Shown one piece after another: positions 57,580-64,000 of a stretch of 64,000 nt of DNA (position 1 is the stretch's first letter; every line of letters begins with the position of its first letter). The stretch comes from Aerococcus sanguinicola. Lineage in GTDB: Bacteria > Bacillota > Bacilli > Lactobacillales > Aerococcaceae. The stretch spans positions 620,001-684,000 of the forward strand of contig NZ_VYWO01000001.1 in NCBI RefSeq assembly GCF_008726925.1, given 5' to 3'. Under the pieces are notes generated by a model. The model saw nothing but the letters and a program-made list of their open reading frames with translations. It ran no database searches and was not told the origin of the DNA. The translations under genes were made by a program, and so were the position numbers.

Positions 57580-58566
57580 TTAATCCTCCTTCTTCAATTT
57601 AGAGTACTGTTTATTTTGTTTAAAGAAAGGTGAAAAGCGCAGTTCAAATTCTCCCATCAAGCCCGATGGTTTAAAGATCATAATGGCAATGATGGCGAGC
57701 GCATAGACAATCATCCGCAGCTGGCCGTAAGGGGCTAGGATAACATTCAATAATTCCAAGAGGATGGCTGCCGCAAAGCTCCCTGTAATCGATCCGATTC
57801 CCCCGAAAACAACAATAATCAAAATATCAATTGATTTCTGGAAGGTAAATTGGCTCGGTGTGATCACCCCAAAGTAAGAAGCATAGAGGGAACCTGCAAT
57901 GCTTGCAGTCAAAGCCCCTAAAACAAAGGCAATCGTCTTATAGCGGGTGGTCTGTAGGCCAACTGATTCGGCTGCAATCTCATCTTCGCGTACCGCAATC
58001 ATAGCCCGACCCGGACTAGAATGAATGAAATTCACCACAATCAAAGTCGTAATAACCACAAAGACATAAAGGGTAATCCAGTTCACATTTTGTGGGATAC
58101 CGGCAACCCCTGCTGCCCCATTGGTAATCTCCAAGTTCATGATGGTAATCCGAATAATCTCCGCAATCCCTAGCGTCGCAATAGCAAGATAGTCCCCGCG
58201 CAAGCGCAAAGTTGGAATCCCTACTAGCAAAGCCAAAACAAAGGTAATCACGAGGCCTATGCCCATACCAAGAAACATCCCCTGGACACCTGGGACTGCC
58301 TTAGAAACTAAGGCTGCACTGTAAGCCCCGATCGCCATAAAGCCGGCATGGCCCAGGGAGAATTGCCCGGCATAGCCTACAATTAAGTTCAGGCCAACCG
58401 CCAGAATAATATTAATACCAATCTTCATCAGGATATTCTGTGTAAAGGCAGTGACCTGGCCCGTCCAATAAGAAGCTAGGATAAAGGCAAAGACGCCCAG
58501 GATTAGGGCTATCCATGAAAGGCTCGACTTACTAAAGAAATTTTTTGCCCAAGAATTCGTTCTCAC
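57580..58566 (-). CDS. livM: Branched-chain amino acid ABC transporter permease LivM
   Basis: A 328-aa permease with about ten membrane segments and the family motifs LNLIVGYAGQFSLGHAGFMA, GDYLAIATLGIAEIIR and REDEIAAESVGLQTTRYK (the coupling loop that contacts the ATPases). Confidence 0.95.
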   Translation of the reverse strand: MRTNSWAKNFFSKSSLSWIALILGVFAFILASYWTGQVTAFTQNILMKIGINIILAVGLNLIVGYAGQFSLGHAGFMAIGAYSAALVSKAVPGVQGMFLGMGIGLVITFVLALLVGIPTLRLRGDYLAIATLGIAEIIRITIMNLEITNGAAGVAGIPQNVNWITLYVFVVITTLIVVNFIHSSPGRAMIAVREDEIAAESVGLQTTRYKTIAFVLGALTASIAGSLYASYFGVITPSQFTFQKSIDILIIVVFGGIGSITGSFAAAILLELLNVILAPYGQLRMIVYALAIIAIMIFKPSGLMGEFELRFSPFFKQNKQYSKLKKED

Positions 58567-58574
58567 AAAACCAC

Positions 58575-59453
58575 CTACACTTTCTCTTTAACCGTCTTAC
58601 CAAAGAGACCCGTTGGCTTCATCAGTAAGATAAGAATCAATACGCCATAAACCACAGCATCTTTCCAGGTTGATAAGCCGACCATGGAGACCATGGTTTC
58701 AATACAACCGATCAAGAGGCCGCCGACCATGGCACCTGGAATCGATCCAATCCCGCCAAGAACAGCGGCAACGAAGGCTTTAATCCCTGGAGTCAGCCCC
58801 ATCAAAGGGGAAATAGAATTGTAGTAGATCCCGACCAAAACCCCACCTGCTCCAGCTAGGGCAGAACCTAGGGCGAAGGTAAAGGAAATCACGTGATCTA
58901 CGTTAATCCCCATTAGGCGTGCAGCTGTCTCATCCACAGAAACAGCTCGCATGGCTTGGCCCATCTTGGTACGCTGCACGGTAAACTGCAAGCCAGCCAT
59001 CAGAATGATGGTTACCACTAAAATCAAGAGCTGCTGGGTCGACACAGCTAGGGGGCCAATGTGAAAGCTTTGATTAGGTAAGTTCGTCGGGAAGGCCCGA
59101 ACTTCTGGCCCCACTAAATAAATCATGACATTCTGTAAGAGATAAGAAACACCGATTGCTGTAATCAGAGCCGAAATCCGAGCCTGACCACGCAAAGGCT
59201 TGTAAGCCAAACGTTCCACAATTACCCCTAAAATTGCTGTGAAAATCATAGCAATTAAGATACTAGGTAAGACCCCTAAGCCCGTCTGAGTCACTAGGCT
59301 GAAGCCTACAAATGCGCCCACCATGTAAATATCCCCGTGGGCAAAGTTAATCAAACCAATAATGCCGTATACCATGGTATAGCCAAGAGCCATCAAGGCA
59401 TAGATGCTGCCGAGCGATACCCCATTAATTAATTGTTGCAAGAAATTAGCCAC
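58575..59453 (-). CDS. livH: Branched-chain amino acid ABC transporter permease LivH
   Basis: A 292-aa permease with eight hydrophobic segments, starting NFLQQLINGVSLGSIYALMA and carrying GLINFAHGDIYMVGAF and MRAVSVDETAARLMGI (the EAA-like coupling loop). It pairs with LivM. A 126-bp gap with stem-loops separates it from the binding-protein gene. Confidence 0.95.
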   Translation of the reverse strand: MANFLQQLINGVSLGSIYALMALGYTMVYGIIGLINFAHGDIYMVGAFVGFSLVTQTGLGVLPSILIAMIFTAILGVIVERLAYKPLRGQARISALITAIGVSYLLQNVMIYLVGPEVRAFPTNLPNQSFHIGPLAVSTQQLLILVVTIILMAGLQFTVQRTKMGQAMRAVSVDETAARLMGINVDHVISFTFALGSALAGAGGVLVGIYYNSISPLMGLTPGIKAFVAAVLGGIGSIPGAMVGGLLIGCIETMVSMVGLSTWKDAVVYGVLILILLMKPTGLFGKTVKEKV

Positions 59454-59488
59454 TTTGATCCGTCCTCCTTTTATGCCTAATGTTCAAA

Positions 59489-59578
59489 GGACCAGCCGCT
59501 CGCAAAGAGAGAAGACAGTCCACTTCCAAAGCTTGTAAGCTTTGCTGAGTGGCCTGTCCACTGGTCTCATGAACTTCT
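59489..59578 (-). other. Intercistronic stem-loops between livJ and livH
   Basis: A hairpin CAAAGCTTgtAAGCTTTG, extended by CCACT/AGTGG, lies inside a wider pairing of GTTC..GGACCAG with CTGGTC..GAAC. No T-tract follows, so it is more likely an RNA-stability or processing element than a terminator. Confidence 0.5.
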
Positions 59579-59579
59579 T

Positions 59580-60749
59580 TTATTCTGGATCAATCGCTGT
59601 TGAATCAACGACCTTTCCTTCCTTTGCCTCTAGAATAAAGGCTGTCTTCACTGTGTTGTGCTTGTCATCAATAGAGAAGGTCCCTGTAATCCCTTCAAAA
59701 TCTTTGGTTGCCTCGAGGGCCTGGCGTACCGCTTCCCGCTTCTCTGAGCCTGCACGTTCCATGGCATCGAAGGCGAGGTAAGCCGCATCATAAGCCAGGG
59801 CCGCAAACATATCAGGATCCGTGCCGTATCTGGCCTTGTAATTCTTCATAAAGTCCTTGGTCCTTTGAGGAGAATTCTCATCGGCTACGAAGTGAGCAGC
59901 GTAGTAGATATCCGTAAAGTTCTTCTTACCAGCTAGGTTAACAATCTCCTCGTTACCAAAACCATCAGGCCCAAGAATAGCGGCTTGGATGCCCATCTCC
60001 CTTGCTTGCTTGATCAAGGGACCAGCTTCTTCATAGTAGCCTGCCACGAAGATAACATCCGCATCCTGACGCTTCACATTAGTTAAGATCGCGCTGAAAT
60101 CGGTCTCCTTGGTGACATAGCTTTCATCGGCTACAATCTCACCCTGGTAGGTATTTTTAAATTCATCCGCTAAGTTTTGCCCATAATCTGACCCATTATC
60201 TTTAATAATTGCTGCTTTTTTGAAGCCTTTTTGGTTGGCAAAAGCTCCTAAGGCGGCCCCTTGGAAAGAGTCTTGGAAGCAGGTCCGGAAGACTTCTGGC
60301 AGGGTCTTGCCTTGGTTATCTAGGGTGATGGTGTCCCCTGTTGCAGTCGGAGTAATCATTGGCGTCTGACTCTGCAAGGCGATTGGAATCTGGGCTTCAA
60401 CACTTCCCGTCGTTGCAGGCCCTAAGAGGACTGCCACATCTTCTAAATCGACCAGCCGAGCTGCCCCTGTGGTCACTTCTTCTGGTGCCGACTTATTGTC
60501 ATACTCTTCATATTCAATTTGTTTGCCATTGACCCCACCTTGGGCGTTCTTCTCATCAATAGCTAACTTGATGGCATTATTCTGGACAATCCCATAGGCT
60601 GATACCCCGCCGGACAATTCCAGATTGCCACCAATTTTGATCGTATCGTATTCTTCCTGCTCGCCACTGGCTGGTTGGGTTGCTCGCGCGGAACATGCTC
60701 CCAAAGTCAGGGCGCTCATCATTAATAGCATAAATTTCTTAATTGACAT
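59580..60749 (-). CDS. livJ: Branched-chain amino acid-binding lipoprotein LivJ/LivK type
   Basis: A 389-aa lipoprotein. From ATG 60749, chosen because AGGAGG lies seven bases upstream, the signal peptide is MSIKKFMLLMMSALTLGAC with lipobox LGAC. The mature protein has the type I periplasmic-binding fold (IKIGGNLELSGGVSAYG, LLGPATTGSVEAQIP, DNGSDYGQNLADEF). It captures Leu, Ile, Val or related amino acids for the permease. First gene of the operon with a good promoter and CodY-like box. Confidence 0.95.
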   Translation of the reverse strand: MSIKKFMLLMMSALTLGACSARATQPASGEQEEYDTIKIGGNLELSGGVSAYGIVQNNAIKLAIDEKNAQGGVNGKQIEYEEYDNKSAPEEVTTGAARLVDLEDVAVLLGPATTGSVEAQIPIALQSQTPMITPTATGDTITLDNQGKTLPEVFRTCFQDSFQGAALGAFANQKGFKKAAIIKDNGSDYGQNLADEFKNTYQGEIVADESYVTKETDFSAILTNVKRQDADVIFVAGYYEEAGPLIKQAREMGIQAAILGPDGFGNEEIVNLAGKKNFTDIYYAAHFVADENSPQRTKDFMKNYKARYGTDPDMFAALAYDAAYLAFDAMERAGSEKREAVRQALEATKDFEGITGTFSIDDKHNTVKTAFILEAKEGKVVDSTAIDPE

Positions 60750-60783
60750 GCCTGAACCTCCTTGTTTTTTTGCTATGAGATAT

Positions 60784-60812
60784 AGTTTAGAATTTTCAGA
60801 CAATTAAGTCAA
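60784..60812 (-). promoter_or_regulatory. Promoter of the liv operon
   Basis: TTGACT (60807-60812) and TAAACT (60784-60789) on the minus strand are 17 bp apart, about 40 bp upstream of the livJ start. Confidence 0.75.
60791..60805 (-). promoter_or_regulatory. CodY-like box in the liv promoter
   Basis: AATTGTCTGAAAATT differs at one base from the CodY consensus AATTTTCWGAAAATT and lies exactly between the -35 and -10 boxes. This would repress the operon when isoleucine, leucine, valine and GTP are abundant. Confidence 0.72.
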
Positions 60813-60883
60813 GCTTTTTTTAAAATTTCTATCAGATTTTTCTCATCTTTCTTATTTTTTTAATAGAATGTTTCTATAAAATC

Positions 60884-60916
60884 AAAAAAAGCAGCTGCTA
60901 GGAGCTGCTTTTTCCT
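60884..60916 (-). terminator. Terminator of the ABC exporter operon
   Basis: AAGCAGCT and AGCTGCTT with a short loop and long T-tract on the minus strand; the other strand also has T's. Confidence 0.85.
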
Positions 60917-60919
60917 ATC

Positions 60920-63706
60920 TTATTCTACCCCTTTGAGGGCTTCCACCATATCCACTTGTTTCAATTTATAGTGCATAATCGCCATCACGATAAGGGAGAA
61001 GGCCAAGGTTAGAAGGCTGGCATAGAGATAGGACAGGCCTTGAATTTGTGCGGGGAAGATCATGATATCCACTTCAACCGTCTGCAGGATATAAGTAGTC
61101 AGGACCTGGCCCATAGCTAGACCGGCTAGGATACCTGCCAGGGTCAATAGGAGGGTCTCCCGGTAGATGTAGAGGGTGACCTCGAGCGGGTAAGCCCCTA
61201 GGACCTTGATGGTTGATAGTTCACGGATCCGTTCCGACACATTAATATTTGTTAGGCTATAGAGCACGATGAAGGCCAGGATAGCCGCTGCAATAATCAA
61301 GACCAAGGTAACCAAGTTTAAGGTCTCCAAGGTTTCATTAAACATCTGGCGGAATTGATCAATATTAACGACCGTCACAATCCCCTCTTCAGCCATTAGG
61401 TCATCAATGACCTGGTCCTTTACTTCAGGACTATTGTCCGCTAACTTAATTTCCACTTGGTTTTGGCTAGGGAGGCGGCCGATGAAGTCTTCATAGACGG
61501 ACTGACTCATAAAGACATCGTGCATAATATAACTTTCAAAAACGCCCTTGACCGGCAAGTCAACCACTTGACCATCAGGATCTTCTAAGCTGATGGCGTC
61601 TCCTGCTTGAATCCCCAGCAATTTAGCGAGCTTGTGATTAATGAGCACGCCATCTTCGGGTAAGCTCATGCGTTCCCCTGTCTTCACATCGGCTAGGGCA
61701 TAGAAGTCTTGGTAATTACTGGATGGGTCCAGAGCATGGAGAGAAACCGTCTGTTGGTTGACCCCTTCATCCGTCGTTTGATAGCTGGCACTATAGAGGG
61801 GCAGGGCATCTGCCACCTGGTCGTGCTGGCGGATGGTCTGGTTCAAGTCGTCCACTTCTCCCTCGGAAAGCTTAGGCCGGTACTGGACGATAGCTTGGGC
61901 ATGCTCAAGCTCAATAAATTGCCGGTCAGCCAAACCAGATATCGAGTCCGATATCCCAAATCCTGTTAGCAAGAGGGCTGTCGAACCAGCTACCCCAATC
62001 AAGGTCATGGCATTGCGGCCTTTATAGCGGAAGAGGTTGCGCAAGCTAATCTTATTGTTGAAGCTTAATCTTTGCCAGAACCAAGTCCAGCGCTCTAAGA
62101 GAATCCGCTGGCCTTGTTTAGGCGGCTTAGGTCGCATGAGCACAGCTGCTGGTTCAGTTAAAGAATTGCGAGTGACCAGCCAAGCTGGCCCAACTGTCGT
62201 GAGCAGGGAGATGGAGAGGGCCAGTAGGAAATCCTTCCAGTAGAAACCATAGTAGACTTCTTGGCCTAAGTCATAGAGCATGCCGTAAGCATTGACAATG
62301 ATATTTGGCAGGAGGTAATTGCCCACTGCCACACCGAGCAAGGTTCCTGTGACACTAGCTAGTCCAGCGTAGAGGAGAAATTTGATGGCAATTTCTGAAG
62401 AGCGGTAGCCCAGAGCCTTGAGGGTTCCGAGCTGGATCCGCTGCTCATCCACCATGCGTGTCATCGTCGTGAAGCTCACCAAGGCTGCCACTAGGAAGAA
62501 AATAAGAGGAAAGACCCGAGCAATGGCTGCAATTCGGTCCGCATTATCCTCATACTCACTGTAGCCGCTCAGCTGACTACGGTCATTGACCTGGTAGTTA
62601 GGCGCCTCCATTTCTTCCTTGTAGGTCTTAGCTTGGTCCAATTTCTCTTGACCTGCTGCCAAGTCCTTTTCTTTTTCTTGAATTTCCTCTTCAGCCTGGT
62701 TAATCGCCGACTTCCCCTGGTCTAAGCCTTCTCTGGCTTGGGCAAACTGAGGCAGGTCAGCAGCGCCAGGCCCTAAGCTGTCTATCGCTTGTTTGACCTG
62801 ATCTTCCTGGGCCTTTAAACTTTCTTTCTCCGCTTTTACTTGGTCCTTGGCTTCTTGAATAGCCTTTTGGGCAGGTTTCAAGTCCTCTTCAGCTGTCTGA
62901 ATCTCCTGGTCTAAGTCCTCTTGACTCTTCTGATAGCGTTCTTCTGCCCGACCATCCAGGGCCTCTTCCACTTCTGTCTTCGCCCGGTCAACTTCTTCTT
63001 CATAAGCCCTACTATAGGCGGGAAGGTCTTCTGCACCCTCCAGCTTAAAGGCGACCTGGCTATACAAGTCCCCGGTAAAGGCCTCGGGTTGGACAACAGC
63101 GAAGCCGTCGATTGAGCCCTTGCCGATTGGGCTATTGCCCCGGGCACTCTGGTCGATATACATGGGAGACGTAACAAAGCCCACCACTGTAAAGCGATTA
63201 TTAGCTAGACCAGGTGCTTGATCGCTGACTTCCTGGTCAGGCTCAGCCAGCTCAATCACATCGCCAATCTGGTAGTTATAGCCTCCTTCTTCAGCCAAAC
63301 GAGCATCTAGGGCAACTTCATCATTTTTTTCTGGAAGTCGACCTGACCTTAACTTGTACTGGTTAATGTCACCCATTTGATTAAAATTCGGCAGGAAGCG
63401 CAAGAGACTTTCTTGCTGGGTTTCTTCCCGGTCGACACTGCGGTAAGGATAAGCCTTAATCCCTTCCAAATCATCCACTCGGTCAATATCCTCGGCCGTT
63501 AAGCCCTGGTCTACCTGTAAGCTCAGATCTTGTAAGTGCTGGTCTTGGAAGTAAAGGTTAGCCGTATGGCGCATATTCGGTGCCGCTGCCCGGATCCCTA
63601 CGAAAAAGCCGGCCCCTAAGAAAATAATACCTAATAGCGCAATGAAACGGGAAAAGCTATTTTTAATTTCGCGGAAACTATCTTTCCATAGAGCTGTTTT
63701 CTTCAT
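60920..63706 (-). CDS. ABC transporter permease, FtsX/MacB type, with coiled-coil extracellular region
   Basis: A ~928-aa permease with two FtsX-like domains. A first membrane segment (about 20-43) is followed by a large extracellular region that includes an acidic/Lys coiled coil (about 255-375: EKEKDLAAGQEKLDQAK). Then come three membrane segments (about 395-515), a second extracellular domain, and three more segments near the C-terminus. A substrate such as an antibiotic peptide or lipoprotein is possible but not shown. I chose the ATG at 63706 over 63721 because AGGGG sits 5 bases upstream. It overlaps or abuts the ATPase gene upstream. Confidence 0.85.
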   Translation of the reverse strand: MKKTALWKDSFREIKNSFSRFIALLGIIFLGAGFFVGIRAAAPNMRHTANLYFQDQHLQDLSLQVDQGLTAEDIDRVDDLEGIKAYPYRSVDREETQQESLLRFLPNFNQMGDINQYKLRSGRLPEKNDEVALDARLAEEGGYNYQIGDVIELAEPDQEVSDQAPGLANNRFTVVGFVTSPMYIDQSARGNSPIGKGSIDGFAVVQPEAFTGDLYSQVAFKLEGAEDLPAYSRAYEEEVDRAKTEVEEALDGRAEERYQKSQEDLDQEIQTAEEDLKPAQKAIQEAKDQVKAEKESLKAQEDQVKQAIDSLGPGAADLPQFAQAREGLDQGKSAINQAEEEIQEKEKDLAAGQEKLDQAKTYKEEMEAPNYQVNDRSQLSGYSEYEDNADRIAAIARVFPLIFFLVAALVSFTTMTRMVDEQRIQLGTLKALGYRSSEIAIKFLLYAGLASVTGTLLGVAVGNYLLPNIIVNAYGMLYDLGQEVYYGFYWKDFLLALSISLLTTVGPAWLVTRNSLTEPAAVLMRPKPPKQGQRILLERWTWFWQRLSFNNKISLRNLFRYKGRNAMTLIGVAGSTALLLTGFGISDSISGLADRQFIELEHAQAIVQYRPKLSEGEVDDLNQTIRQHDQVADALPLYSASYQTTDEGVNQQTVSLHALDPSSNYQDFYALADVKTGERMSLPEDGVLINHKLAKLLGIQAGDAISLEDPDGQVVDLPVKGVFESYIMHDVFMSQSVYEDFIGRLPSQNQVEIKLADNSPEVKDQVIDDLMAEEGIVTVVNIDQFRQMFNETLETLNLVTLVLIIAAAILAFIVLYSLTNINVSERIRELSTIKVLGAYPLEVTLYIYRETLLLTLAGILAGLAMGQVLTTYILQTVEVDIMIFPAQIQGLSYLYASLLTLAFSLIVMAIMHYKLKQVDMVEALKGVE

Positions 63707-63714
63707 AGTCACCC

Positions 63715-64000
63715 CTACCATTCAATCTCTGAAACAGTCTTGGGCTCAGCCTGCAAGTAACTGTCTGCCACCTGACCGTTCTTAATTTCAATGACGCGGT
63801 CAGCCATGGGCGCAATGGCCCGGTTGTGGGTGATCACGATGACCGTCGTATCTTGTTCACGGGACTGCTTCTGGAGCAAGGCCAGGACCTGTTGACCGGT
63901 CTCATTATCCAAAGCTCCTGTCGGCTCATCACAGAGCAAGAGTTTAGGATTCTTAGCCAAGGCCCGTGCAATCGAAACCCTTTGCTGCTCTCCACCCGAC
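63715..64000 (-). CDS. ABC transporter ATPase, C-terminal part (cut by window end)
   Basis: The visible 95 codons include the signature [18 protein letters not shown], Walker [13 protein letters not shown] and the switch His in [17 protein letters not shown], the pattern of the LolD/MacB ATPase family. The N-terminal half with Walker A is outside. Its stop lies just before the permease start, so they form one transporter. Confidence 0.93.
   Translation of the reverse strand, partial: SGGEQQRVSIARALAKNPKLLLCDEPTGALDNETGQQVLALLQKQSREQDTTVIVITHNRAIAPMADRVIEIKNGQVADSYLQAEPKTVSEIEW

Overview
The window looks like the chromosome of a low-to-moderate GC Gram-positive coccus of the order Lactobacillales; an Aerococcaceae member such as Aerococcus fits best, but the genus is inferred from gene content, not proven. 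Supporting signs are the pcrA-ligA-camS-gatC-gatA-gatB order, an LPXTG surface protein, lipoprotein signal peptides, an FMN riboswitch of Firmicutes type, a LysM/NlpC-P60 wall hydrolase with WalR-like boxes, and a CodY-like box in the branched-chain amino acid transporter promoter. Most genes lie on the minus strand.

Layout. 1-1.7 kb: start of a riboflavin operon (ribD, ribE) behind a consensus promoter and FMN riboswitch. 1.8-2.2 kb: composite palindromic repeats, one of which supplies the 3' end of the next gene. 2.1-5.6 kb: a three-gene sensing operon (sensor kinase, AraC-type response regulator, solute-binding protein) with HptSRA-like architecture. 5.6-8.1 kb: a PTS EIIBC permease whose IIB domain has lost its phospho-cysteine, flanked by tandem and palindromic repeats. 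8.1-17.8 kb: accessory region with a broken DUF4411 PIN-like gene beside an intact XRE/ImmA regulator, lipoproteins, a small membrane protein, a Gabija anti-phage system with frameshifted gajA, and a frameshifted membrane acyltransferase. 17.9-20.6 kb: LPQTG surface protein. 20.7-33.4 kb: a 12-gene exopolysaccharide/capsule operon. Its promoter-proximal end has conserved chain-length/kinase genes and bacillosamine-type sugar genes; its distal end is an AT-rich variable cassette (glycosyltransferases, Wzy, Wzx). 34-36.9 kb: an alanine/sodium symporter and a NERD-domain protein. 36.9-39.4 kb: a 42-bp tandem array and an IS3-family element. 39.4-45.2 kb: wall hydrolase, exonuclease III, a small membrane peptide, a UV-damage glycosylase, an arsenite methyltransferase and a YkvI-like membrane protein. 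45.3-54.4 kb: gatCAB, camS, ligA, pcrA. 54.6-64 kb: GntR regulator, glucosaminidase, a complete liv ABC transporter operon, and a FtsX/MacB-type ABC exporter cut by the window end.

The most unusual signals are three. First, gajA and the acyltransferase each carry a one-base loss in the same direction at an identical G-A6-T context, which could be phase variation, decay or sequencing error. Second, there is a family of modular intergenic palindromes joined by a constant TAGTCGGGTTC junction, one of them forming the C-terminus of a protein. Third, there are two related 41/42-bp tandem arrays with an internal inverted repeat. No rRNA, tRNA, CRISPR array or prophage was seen.
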